62,581 nucleotides of DNA from an uncultured Clostridia bacterium (GTDB taxonomy: Bacteria; Bacillota; Clostridia; Christensenellales; Borkfalkiaceae), in the NCBI GenBank assembly GCA_947572415.1, contig CANPBT010000006.1:1-62581 (forward strand), in the 5' to 3' direction. The notes under the pieces are model-generated. The model saw only the letters and a program-made list of their open reading frames with translations. It searched no databases and was not told where the DNA came from. Position 1 is the stretch's first letter; every line of letters begins with the position of its first letter. Of this stretch, positions 36,014 to 44,703 are shown piece by piece. Made by a program: the position numbers and the translations under genes.

Positions 36014-36376
36014 ATGAAAAAAAGCACTATAGTTGCAGAAAGATTAAAAGGTTTGCGTGAAGGGGTAAAGCTATCTCAAGCTAAACTTGCAGCGCAGTTT
36101 GAAGGAGTTGACCAGCCTTCAATATTCCGTTATGAAAACGCACAGACTTTTCCTCCGTATGGCGTGCTAATGCAATATGCGGATTACTTTGATGTATCGC
36201 TTGATTATATCTTTGGCAGGACGGATAGCCCGCAAGGCAAGCTATATGACTTCCAGCCCAAAGTATTAAAAGACAACAAGCAAATGCAGGAGTTAATTGA
36301 AATGTGCTTCGACCCTAATTCCCCCGCAAACGCAAAGTTGAAAGAAACTTTATTTCAAATGTTAAAGGAGAGATAA
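36014..36376 (+). CDS. XRE-family repressor
   Basis: 120 aa. The HTH_3 domain fills residues 8-68 (GLREGVKLSQAKLAAQFEG, DQPSIFRYENA, YADYFDVSLDYIFGRTD) and a short helical tail follows. The size is typical for element repressors. It is first in an operon with a nuclease-like protein and the serine recombinase (gaps of 2 bp and a 4-bp overlap), so it most likely represses element excision. The tail (MQELIEMCFDPNSPANAKL) may form a dimer. Confidence 0.9.
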   Translation: MKKSTIVAERLKGLREGVKLSQAKLAAQFEGVDQPSIFRYENAQTFPPYGVLMQYADYFDVSLDYIFGRTDSPQGKLYDFQPKVLKDNKQMQELIEMCFDPNSPANAKLKETLFQMLKER

Positions 36377-36378
36377 TT

Positions 36379-37191
36379 ATGGTATTTCACGATGTATCCA
36401 AGTATTGCTTTGATTGGTTAAATAGCCAGCCACACGTAAAAGAAGAATCATTAACCGACTGGTTGCTTTATAACGTTTCTAAATCGAATTCCAAAGTTTT
36501 TTATCAAACATTCACAAGGAATGAAGAAGCTCAAAATGGATCTGATTGGGAATGGTGGATTCTTACTCAAAGTTATGGCATAAGTAGAGCATATCGTTTA
36601 TTAGTACAGGCTAAAAAATTACACTCTAATGGCGATAATTATCCGTTAATATCTTATAGCAATAAAAACGGAATGCAAATTGATTTATTAATTCAAGAAG
36701 CAAAGGCACGAAATGCCTTACCGCTATATGCATTTTATTCTTGTTGTCATCCTGATATAAACGAACAATGTCGTAATATAAATTATATATCTGAATCATT
36801 ATTAAAATGGTGCAGTAATTGTATAAACGGATGCTACTTGACTTCTGCAATTGCTTTACATAAAAAGGCTTTCAGTGTCCCGCGTCATAACATATCAGAA
36901 CAAAATCTTGTTGATTGCTCTTTTGCTTTATCAATATTAGATAAACTTTGGGATGAAAATCGAGGGGCTTACGACTTATTATCAGGTCTTAATTCACACT
37001 ATACGAAAAGTATTGAAAACGTTTCAGGATGTGTCCATAACTATAAGCAATTACCTGGTTATGTAAAATTTTTGATAGAACGCAAAGAAGAGGATCTCTC
37101 TTGGTTAGAATCAGAGTTTAGACGAGACGTTGGAAGTTTAGCGGGTGTAGTAGTACTTGATACCAGACAAGACTTAAAGGAGTCAAGATGA
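36379..37191 (+). CDS. DUF6615-like protein, possible PD-(D/E)XK nuclease fold
   Basis: 270 aa, soluble. The N-terminal part has EESLTDWLLYNVSKSN, then FTRNEEAQNGSDWEWWI and, about 20 residues later, LLVQAKKL. The spacing of Glu, Asp and Gln-x-Lys resembles a divergent PD-(D/E)XK nuclease core; this and the DUF6615 likeness are from memory of the motif. A Cys-rich segment follows (FYSCCHPDINEQC, then KWCSNCINGCY). The gene starts 2 bp after the XRE gene, and its stop overlaps the recombinase start (ATGA), so the three are coupled. A helper in transposition or an anti-competitor function is possible. Confidence 0.6.
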   Translation: MVFHDVSKYCFDWLNSQPHVKEESLTDWLLYNVSKSNSKVFYQTFTRNEEAQNGSDWEWWILTQSYGISRAYRLLVQAKKLHSNGDNYPLISYSNKNGMQIDLLIQEAKARNALPLYAFYSCCHPDINEQCRNINYISESLLKWCSNCINGCYLTSAIALHKKAFSVPRHNISEQNLVDCSFALSILDKLWDENRGAYDLLSGLNSHYTKSIENVSGCVHNYKQLPGYVKFLIERKEEDLSWLESEFRRDVGSLAGVVVLDTRQDLKESR

Positions 37192-38637
37192 GAGCGGTAA
37201 TATACGCAAGATACAGTTCGGATAACCAAAGGGAAGAGAGTATTGAAGGACAGCTTCGTGAGTGTAATGAATACGCGACATTTAACGATATTCAGGTTGT
37301 TGGCAATTATATAGACAGAGCATTGTCAGCAAAGACGGATAACCGTCCCGAATTCCAGCGTATGATAAAGGATAGCTATAAACATACCTTTGATTGTGTC
37401 ATTGTCTGGAAGTTAGACCGCTTTTCTCGTAACCGCTACGACAGTGCACACTATAAAGCATTGCTTCGGAAGAACGGTGTAAAGGTTGTGTCCGCAAAAG
37501 AAACTATTGCGGAAGGCTCAGAAGGAATACTCTTGGAAAGTGTTTTGGAAGGTATGGCGGAATACTATTCCGCAGAACTCGCAGAAAAAGTAACTCGCGG
37601 TATGAAAGAGAACGCTTTAAAAGGATTATGGAACGGCGGTATAATTCCGTTCGGTTACTATGTTAATGAAGAGCATAAACTTGCGTTGGATATTAAGACC
37701 GCACCCATAGTTAAGGAAATATTCAAACTCTGTTATGACGGTAAAACGGTTAAAGAGATAACCAACATAATGAATGAAAGGAATATAAAGAAAGAAAACG
37801 GAAAACCTTTACACTATAATTCCATTAGATATATGTTATCTAACAGAGTGTATATAGGCGAGTATAACCGTATGGGAGTAATAAAGGAAAACGGAGTACC
37901 GCAGATAGTAACGGAAGAAGTGTTCAATGCGGTACAAGCGGAACTTGAAAAGAATTCAAAAGCTCCTGCAAGGCATACAGCAAAAGACGATTATCTTTTA
38001 ACAACAAAACTGTTTTGCGGTAGTTGTGGAGCAATGATGGTAGCACAGGCGGGAACTGGCGGTAATAAGGTATATAGGTATTATGCCTGTGTTAGGCAGA
38101 AAAAGCATTTATGCAACAGAAAGCCCATAAGCAAAGTTAAGTTGGAAGATTTTATCGTCCACAAGACAATGGAGTTTTTAAAGGATGACGAAGTAACAGA
38201 AAAGCTATCTCAAAAGCTATATGAATTACAATATACCGAAAGTACTTTGCTTCCTAAATTACAAGAGCAGTTAAAACAGAAGGAAAAGGAAATAGAGAAC
38301 ATCGTAAACGCAGTACAGAAAGGCTTTGCAACTGATACATTATTAAAAAGACTTTCCGAACTTGAAAAGGAACAGAAAGAATTAAACGAAGTAATAGCAA
38401 CCGAACAGTTGAAGTCACCCATATATACGCAAGAGCATTTCAAAATGGCGTTACATAATTTCCGAAAGATAGATATATCCACGCAGGATGGAAAGAGAAA
38501 GATTATAGATACATTTATAAACTCGATATTTATGTACGATGATTGTATAAAGATAGTTTATAATGTCAACGGCAAAGAAGAAGTAATAAAGTTAGAAGAA
38601 TTAGAAAGTTCAACTTTGTTTACAGATGGTGAGCCAT

Positions 38638-38645
<8 letters not shown>
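37188..38645 (+). CDS. Large serine recombinase
   Basis: 485 aa. N-terminal resolvase domain (1-150; AVIYARYSSDNQREESIEGQL with catalytic Ser10, WKLDRFSRNRYDSA), recombinase domain (about 155-260), zinc-ribbon beta domain (LFCGSCGAMMVAQ... YYACVRQKKHLCNRKP), a long coiled coil (about 345-420) and a C-terminal tail. It integrates and excises the element. The frame runs out of the element: the last two codons and TGA (38637-38645) come from the 5S rRNA gene side. In a circle closed at GAGCCA the frame would continue at 27103 for 28 codons to TAA at 27187-27189, just before a terminator. The integrated protein therefore has a replaced C-terminus (inference from frames). Confidence 0.93.
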
Positions 38646-38751
<106 letters not shown>

Positions 38752-38765
38752 TTTCAATTAAAAGA

Positions 38766-38796
38766 GCCCGTTTTCGTTATGAAAACGGGCTTTTTT
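38766..38796 (+). terminator. Terminator after 5S rRNA (right)
   Basis: GCCCGTTTTC/GAAAACGGGC stem with a 5-nt loop and TTTTTT. The arms match the left copy but the loop and flank differ. Confidence 0.92.
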
Positions 38797-38895
38797 CTGC
38801 ACTTTTTTGCGGTTTTAAGCAAAATTAAGCAATACTCACTTAGCCCGATATTTAGTTGTTTTTGGTTAAAATTTAATAAAAAATCACGTTATTTT

Positions 38896-38956
38896 GCGTA
38901 CTTTTCGCTGTCTGTCTGGTATTAAAAATTTACCTGATTTTTAGCGAAAAGTACGC
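38896..38956. repeat. 14-bp perfect inverted repeat with 33-bp spacer
   Basis: GCGTACTTTTCGCT (38896-38909) and its reverse complement (38943-38956). It lies in the gene-free stretch 38797-39346 upstream of module B. There is no T run for a terminator. It may be an operator, an attachment site or a transposon scar. Confidence 0.6.
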
Positions 38957-39040
38957 TTTTATTATGCAAAGTTGAGCAAAAATCAACAATTCGGTTTGTT
39001 GGATTCACATATCGGAAATTTACGGTTTATCGGCAAAACA

Positions 39041-39107
39041 ACTAAACGCACCAGACATAATACTAAACTCACCAAAAGTAATCCGTTTTTAAAAAATCGT
39101 TTATAAT
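39041..39107 (+). promoter_or_regulatory. LytTR-type repeats and -10 box before module B
   Basis: ACTAAACGCACCA (39041) and ACTAAACTCACCA (39062) are direct repeats exactly 21 bp apart. A consensus TATAAT follows at 39102-39107, so the second repeat abuts the -35 position, which has no good -35 box (TAATCC). This is the layout of an activator-dependent LytTR promoter. The mRNA leader to the ATG at 39347 is about 230 nt long. Confidence 0.65.
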
Positions 39108-39346
39108 GGAATCGTAAAAAATAAAAAACGTTCTTAAACGGACTGTGTACAATAAGGAGATGGTTAAAATTAAGGGGTTTTAAGTTGTTTGTTTTTATCG
39201 TGAATTCGCCGTTCAGGGCGTGAAAGGAGCTTATCGATTAATTTGCGGGGGGATAGCTCGTATTGCGGTGAAAATCGGCGCAACCCGCCAGAAAAAATAA
39301 AAAAACGGCGGGGTTACCCGTTGAATAAAAAAAATCAGGAGGAACT

Positions 39347-42300
39347 ATGAAACACAACAAAAAACTCACTATTTTAATGAGTTTACTTCTGTCGGCGTGC
39401 ATGGCTACAAGTTTTGCTTTTGCCGGTTGCGGCACGGAAGGCCCTGCGGGGCCTAAGGGCGACCAAGGTATTCAGGGCGACAAGGGCGACAAAGGCGACA
39501 AGGGAGATAAGGGCGACCCCGGAGAAGACCTTGTAAACACCACCTACGACGAAATCGATATCGATAAACTCGAGGCGGTAAAGGAAGATACATACACAGC
39601 CAAATCTGCTACAAATAAAGCAATGTACAACAAAAATTATAAGGATTATAGCTCAACCGAAGAAATTTATGACGCGGGGCACGACCTTGCCGTTAAAATC
39701 GGTGAAGAGGGAGAAGTTCTTCTTAAAAACGCAAATAATGCGTTACCGTTAAACAAAGGAGCAAAGGTTACGCCGCTCGGCTACAGAACGCAAAATCTGT
39801 TCACTGCCGGCGCAAACGACAACCGCGGTGATGATAATAAATATTACGGGCAAGCCGACGTAGCAACCTCTTTAAACGACGCAGGCTTTAAAGTAAACCC
39901 TTCAACACTTAATCTTTATGCAAAGCACAAAGCGTTGGGAAGCGTAGTGGGCAACGAGCTTGGAATTGATAAATACACTAATTCGGTAATCAGCTCTTAT
40001 TACGCATATAAGGACGCGGCAGTTATCACTCTTGCGCGTTCGGGCAGAGAAGGGCATGATCTTGCTATGTACGATGTTGACGGCCACGCGGATAAAAACG
40101 AGCACTATTTACAGCTTGAAGACAATGAAAAAGAACTTATTAAGCATGCAAAACAGTATTTCAAAAAAGTTATAGTCGTGCTTAATACCGCAAACGTAAT
40201 GCAGATACCCGAACTTGCTGCGGATAAGGGCGAGTATGCTGTCGACGCAATCTTATGGGTAGGCACGGTAGGGCGTAGCTCCGTAGAAGCGCTGGGAAGA
40301 ATTTTAAACGGCGAAGTTAACCCTTCCGGCAGGACGTCCGACCTTTGGGAAAAGGACTTTACAAAAGCTCCTTACTGGACGAACTTCGGCAGCGGCGCGC
40401 AGAACTTCGTTTCTGAAGGGGAAAGGTCTAACGCGATGTACTACTATGACGGAGAAATGACGAACTTCACCGAAGTAGAGTACCGTGAAGATATTTACAC
40501 GGGTTACAGATATTATGAAACGGGCTTTGTTGACTACAACAGGGAAGAAGCTGGCAAAGGCACCAAATGGTACGACGATCAGGTTCAGTTTGCGTTCGGT
40601 TACGGCCTCGGCTATACCACGTTTGACTGGGCGGTAGTACCCGCAGATGCGAAATCTAAACCCATTTCCAAAGCTAACGAATCCGTTACTATAAGAGTAA
40701 GGGTAAAGAACACCGGCAAGGTCGCGGGGAAGGACGTGGTTCAGCTTTACTACTCTGCGCCTTACACAAAGAACGGTATAGAAAAAGCTGCGGCAAATAT
40801 GGTTGCGTACGCAAAAACCGATTTGTTGCAACCCGGGCAGAGCCAACTTGTTACGCTTAAATTCTATGCGCAGGATATGGCTTCTTTCGACTGGAACGAC
40901 GCAAACGGCAACTCCTTTAAAGGATACGAACTTGAAAAGGGCGACTACGAGCTTTCCGTCCGTCGCAACTCGCACGACGTGGAAAAAACTGTAATTCGCA
41001 CTATTGCCGCGGATATCAAGTGTGAAACCGACTACGAAAACGGCAATTCGATAACCCCTGTATTCACCGGAGATTACGACAGTACTTCAAAATCACTTCT
41101 CGATAATAAACTTTCAAGAGCAACGGGGATGAAACAGCCTGCCGCTCCCACGGTGGCAGACCGTACGCTTACAAAAGAGCAGTACGATAAAATGAACTCA
41201 CTGCGTAACTATTATTCTTACGAGGATAAAACTACGGACGACTGGTATGTAAAAGACGGTATTCCTGCAAGCTGGAATCAAGCAACTTCGCATGAGGAAG
41301 ATTATTCCGACGTAACGGTGAAAGCAAGCGAGCTTTTCGGAAAGAGTTATAGCCTTGACCTTGTAGACCATACTGTTGTTCAGGGTACGGATGCGGATAC
41401 CAAAAAGTGGGAAGCATTCATGAACCAGTTTACTTGGGATGAACTTTGCAACATAGTGCTTACCGGTGAATTTATCAGTGATTCAGACAAGCACCTGGCG
41501 TCTTTTGTAACAAAAGCTGCAGGGTTAAGCGGTGCAAATAATAAAGACGGCGCTATAGGTATAGGTTATACTAAATTCCCCGGCAACGGACTTCTTTCCG
41601 CAACTTTTAACGACAACCTCTCTTACGAAATGGGCAGAATGATAGGTAACGAAGCTATTGATATGGGCTGTACCACGTGGCGCGCGCCCGCTACAAATCT
41701 TCACCGTACGCCTTTCGGTGGAAGAAACTGCGAATACTATTCGGAAGACCCCGTACTTTCTGCAAATATGACGGTTAACGCCGTACTCGGCTGCTCGGAA
41801 AAGGGCGTAATTACGGAAGTTAAGCACTGCTTTGCAAATGAACAGGAAACATACCGCGATATGTACGGCGGTATAGCAACCCTTGCTACGGAGCAGGCTC
41901 TTCGCGAAATTTACTACAAACCTTTTGACGCGGCAATTAAAGCGGGTACGCTTGGCATAATGACTTCGTTCAACAAAATAGGTATGTTCTATACCAACTC
42001 AAACAACTTTGCTTTGCAAGAAACTTTGTGGCGTAAACAATCGGGCTTTATCGGGACCGTAGTGTCCGACGCATGGACTAAAGACTGGACTCCGATAAAC
42101 CTTTGCGTTCGTACGGGCGGGGATAACTGTCTCGGTTCGGGTAATGACTTCCAGACCAACAATATAACATTCGGTTACTGGGACGCACAGAATAAGATGG
42201 TAAAAGTACCTGCCGACAAAGAGGCTCAGGATGCGTATGAAAATCCCACTCATGAAAAACCCTTAACCGAAGAGTCAAAGGCTCTTTGTACTCTGGCTTC

Positions 42301-43201
42301 CCCTACTCAGTATTATTCAGTACGTAAATCGGCTCAACGCGTAATATTCACAATGGTAAACTCCATAATGAATCGCAACAGTATTCCTGCAAGCGTGGAA
42401 ATGGAAGTAACTTTACTTCGCGGTGTGCACAATTCAATACCACTTGAAATTACACAGAGCAACGATGTTACATTCAGCGGTGAACCCGTTTATTCGGAAG
42501 GAATAAGCCTGAAATTTGATCAGAATAAGGGTATATTATCGGGCATCCCCCAAAATACGGGTGAATTTACTGTTACAGGGCTTAAGGCGACTTGCGACGG
42601 TTGGGTAAATGCTGACGTTAATATAAAAATTAATGTGGTTTCAGCCTTTGAGTATAATGGAGCAAACATAGAACGCGACGCAGTGATTACAGTTGCACAC
42701 GGAGAAAAAACGGGTGAATTTGTTATTCCTTACTTTGCTTACGGTACTCATCTTAGTTGTCCTGATTATTGGGGAACCAAATACGGCCCGGGCACTGTTA
42801 AATATCCCGGCGGCGTAACTTGGGTACTTCTTGACGTATACAGCGGCCCCGGCGGCGATAAGTTGGTAAGACTTGAAGACCAGATGGGAAACAAGACTGC
42901 TTTGGATGCAAACGACCCCGAAGTCAAGCATATTGACGGATACAGATTCGCGATAACAGGAGAGGCGGTCGAAGGTATTACTCTTGAAGCAACGACGGCT
43001 GAAATCCTTGGATATAAGGGTCTGGAAACGTACGAAGCGCCTCACGGCTTTAAGTTCGTCATCGATGCAAATGTTGCACCCGGCGAATATGAAATTACCG
43101 TTCAGTTTATTTCGGGCGGCGTACTTTACGACGGCTGGTTTGAGTGGTGGCAGGACAATATCGTAAAATATAATGAAACGTTTAAGATTGTCGTTACATG
43201 A
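39347..43201 (+). CDS. Lipoprotein permuted GH3 with collagen-like stalk, module B
   Basis: 1284 aa, ATG after AGGAGG. Lipobox FAGC gives a lipid-anchored Cys near residue 28. Next come eleven or so Gly-X-Y triplets (GPAGPKGDQGIQGDKGDKGD...), a collagen-like stalk. Then GH3_C (KIGEEGEVLLKNANNALPL), FAFGYGLGYTTFDW, Fn3-like and barrel in permuted order, and a C-terminal part with a putative Ig-like domain (about 1025-1100) and another beta domain. Barrel: LHRTPFGGRNCEYYSEDP, VKHC and nucleophile Asp908 in VVSDAW. The acid/base candidate is Glu235 (SGREGHD). There is no C-terminal membrane helix, in keeping with the lipid anchor. It should cut terminal sugars well above the membrane. Substrate unknown. 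Confidence 0.88.
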   Translation: MKHNKKLTILMSLLLSACMATSFAFAGCGTEGPAGPKGDQGIQGDKGDKGDKGDKGDPGEDLVNTTYDEIDIDKLEAVKEDTYTAKSATNKAMYNKNYKDYSSTEEIYDAGHDLAVKIGEEGEVLLKNANNALPLNKGAKVTPLGYRTQNLFTAGANDNRGDDNKYYGQADVATSLNDAGFKVNPSTLNLYAKHKALGSVVGNELGIDKYTNSVISSYYAYKDAAVITLARSGREGHDLAMYDVDGHADKNEHYLQLEDNEKELIKHAKQYFKKVIVVLNTANVMQIPELAADKGEYAVDAILWVGTVGRSSVEALGRILNGEVNPSGRTSDLWEKDFTKAPYWTNFGSGAQNFVSEGERSNAMYYYDGEMTNFTEVEYREDIYTGYRYYETGFVDYNREEAGKGTKWYDDQVQFAFGYGLGYTTFDWAVVPADAKSKPISKANESVTIRVRVKNTGKVAGKDVVQLYYSAPYTKNGIEKAAANMVAYAKTDLLQPGQSQLVTLKFYAQDMASFDWNDANGNSFKGYELEKGDYELSVRRNSHDVEKTVIRTIAADIKCETDYENGNSITPVFTGDYDSTSKSLLDNKLSRATGMKQPAAPTVADRTLTKEQYDKMNSLRNYYSYEDKTTDDWYVKDGIPASWNQATSHEEDYSDVTVKASELFGKSYSLDLVDHTVVQGTDADTKKWEAFMNQFTWDELCNIVLTGEFISDSDKHLASFVTKAAGLSGANNKDGAIGIGYTKFPGNGLLSATFNDNLSYEMGRMIGNEAIDMGCTTWRAPATNLHRTPFGGRNCEYYSEDPVLSANMTVNAVLGCSEKGVITEVKHCFANEQETYRDMYGGIATLATEQALREIYYKPFDAAIKAGTLGIMTSFNKIGMFYTNSNNFALQETLWRKQSGFIGTVVSDAWTKDWTPINLCVRTGGDNCLGSGNDFQTNNITFGYWDAQNKMVKVPADKEAQDAYENPTHEKPLTEESKALCTLASPTQYYSVRKSAQRVIFTMVNSIMNRNSIPASVEMEVTLLRGVHNSIPLEITQSNDVTFSGEPVYSEGISLKFDQNKGILSGIPQNTGEFTVTGLKATCDGWVNADVNIKINVVSAFEYNGANIERDAVITVAHGEKTGEFVIPYFAYGTHLSCPDYWGTKYGPGTVKYPGGVTWVLLDVYSGPGGDKLVRLEDQMGNKTALDANDPEVKHIDGYRFAITGEAVEGITLEATTAEILGYKGLETYEAPHGFKFVIDANVAPGEYEITVQFISGGVLYDGWFEWWQDNIVKYNETFKIVVT

Positions 43202-43242
43202 TGAAAATGCATTAATATACAATCTGTAACATTAATATCGGC

Positions 43243-43269
43243 TTCTGCGGCGGCAATGCCGCCGCAGAA
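43243..43269 (+). terminator. Intercistronic hairpin in module B
   Basis: TTCTGCGGCGGC/GCCGCCGCAGAA with a 3-nt loop, then ACTTGATTTTT. It stands between the GH3 and the lipoprotein gene, 42 bp before the next start, so partial termination or mRNA processing is likely. The same position in module C has a hairpin too (55517-55546). Confidence 0.7.
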
Positions 43270-43310
43270 ACTTGATTTTTCTAATGCCATCAGGAAGGAG
43301 AACTAAAAAA

Positions 43311-44693
43311 ATGAAGCTAATAAAAAGACTGTTTTTAGCGGTAATTGCCGCAATGCTCGGCTGTACGGTCGTGCTTGCTGCGTGCGGTCAAACGCCGCCT
43401 ACGCCTGAAAAGCCGGAGGTTGTATTGCAAAACATTAAGGTTACTACAATGCCTGCCCGTGTGGATTATTACGTAGACGATACGTTCTCCGCGGAAGGAG
43501 GTGTGCTTACCGCAACCTATTCCGATAATTCCACAAAGGAAGTGCCCCTTACAGACGGTTCTGTTGAACTCTCCCAACCGGACACGTCGGTAACGGGCAA
43601 CAAAAACGTGGTTGTACGGTACGGGGGGAAGCAAACTACTTTCCGCATTTCCGTAACAAAGGAACAATTCGAAGTAACTTTTAAATATAACGACGGGGCA
43701 ACCGCAGACTTGACAAATACGGTTGACAAGGGCGATAAAGTTGAAAAACCTGCCGACCCTACCCGTACAAATTTTGAATTCGAAGGTTGGTTTTCCGATG
43801 AGGAAACTACTTTGGCGTACGATTTCAACACACCTGTAACGTCGGCGATAACTTTGCACGGCAAGTGGTTAGACGTATCCAAAAAGACCTATAAGGCCAC
43901 TTTCAACTTCAATCATTCAGCGCTTAAAAAGCCTACCGTCGTACAGACGGTGGAAGAAGGTTCTTCCGCGATTCGCCTTGCAACAGACCCGCAGCGTTAC
44001 GGTTACAGCTTTGACGGCTGGTTTACACAGGCTACGGGCGGTGAGCCGTACGACTTTACACAGGCGTTAACTGCAAACGTTACAATATACGCGCACTGGA
44101 CGCGTACCCTTCTCGGCGTGCAGGACTACGTTTTTGAAGCGGAAAATACGAGTTTAAAGGACAAAAGCGGCCCCGCAACTTCCGGCACCGCCGTAGGCGG
44201 CGCAATGGTTGTACAAAACCTTTCAGGCGGCGTAAGCGGCATTGGCTATGTTAGCTATCTGTACAAAATGGGCAACAGCCTGGAATTTTATATCACCAGC
44301 GACGTTGAAGTATCCGGCGTATCGATATGGGTGCGTATGTCCGCGGAAATGATACCGCAGACGTTCAGTAAAGAAAACTTTATGATATTACTCAACGACG
44401 TACCGTACGATTACGGCACGGTTGAGTTTACGAAAGAACAGATTCCCGATAACGGCGGGGACTTGGGAAAAGTTTATCATGCGGATTTCAGGGACGTGCC
44501 GATAGGTTCGGATCTCACACTGAATAAGGGCGTAAATACAATTCGTGTTATGACGGCAAACCATACGCCCAACGTAGGCGGCAGCACATGGCAGGCGTAT
44601 GCTCCCGTTATCGACTGCATTAAGATTAAGGCGGACGCGGTGCTTACATGGGCGGATTCTTACGGCTTACCTGCATACGATTACAAGGCATAG
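43311..44693 (+). CDS. Lipoprotein: Ig-like, two InlB-type repeats and CBM-like domain, module B
   Basis: 460 aa from the ATG after AAGGAGAAC. An earlier frame start at 43272 has no ribosome site. Lipobox LAAC (Cys near 24); a bacterial Ig-like domain (about 36-118; VTTMPARVDYYVDDTFSA); two Listeria-Bacteroides repeats (about 120-268; FEGWFSDEETT, FDGWFTQATGG, YAHWT); then a jelly-roll-like domain of about 185 aa (YVFEAENTSLKDKSG, YVSYLYKMGNSLEFYITSD, LNKGVNTIRVM, VIDCIKI, LTWAD) homologous by eye to the lipoprotein at 17740. The YxFEAE opening is typical of CBM6/CBM35. It probably binds the glycan that the flanking GH3 proteins act on. Confidence 0.8.
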   Translation: MKLIKRLFLAVIAAMLGCTVVLAACGQTPPTPEKPEVVLQNIKVTTMPARVDYYVDDTFSAEGGVLTATYSDNSTKEVPLTDGSVELSQPDTSVTGNKNVVVRYGGKQTTFRISVTKEQFEVTFKYNDGATADLTNTVDKGDKVEKPADPTRTNFEFEGWFSDEETTLAYDFNTPVTSAITLHGKWLDVSKKTYKATFNFNHSALKKPTVVQTVEEGSSAIRLATDPQRYGYSFDGWFTQATGGEPYDFTQALTANVTIYAHWTRTLLGVQDYVFEAENTSLKDKSGPATSGTAVGGAMVVQNLSGGVSGIGYVSYLYKMGNSLEFYITSDVEVSGVSIWVRMSAEMIPQTFSKENFMILLNDVPYDYGTVEFTKEQIPDNGGDLGKVYHADFRDVPIGSDLTLNKGVNTIRVMTANHTPNVGGSTWQAYAPVIDCIKIKADAVLTWADSYGLPAYDYKA

Positions 44694-44703
44694 AGAGGGT
44701 GAT

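Larger units (their letters stand above)
27103..38636. mobile_element. Mobilizable element with MobV relaxase and large serine recombinase
   Basis: About 11.5 kb, distinctly AT-rich. On the left GAGCCA of the tRNA copy (27097-27102) is followed by element sequence; on the right GAGCCA (38631-38636) is followed directly by the 5S gene. Joining the flanks gives tRNA-end + 5S exactly as at 150-287, so the element inserted at that junction with GAGCCA as the shared core. Contents: relaxase and oriT, structured leader, HTH/M23 protein, repeat lipoprotein, XRE and nuclease-like genes, recombinase at the right edge. It has no conjugation machinery, so it must be mobilized by a helper. Confidence 0.8.

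Noticed and set aside
44599..44703. Upstream extension of the module B double-anchored GH3
   Set aside because: It lies inside the preceding lipoprotein gene; the ATG at 44704 has a ribosome site and starts the typical basic-helix N-terminus.
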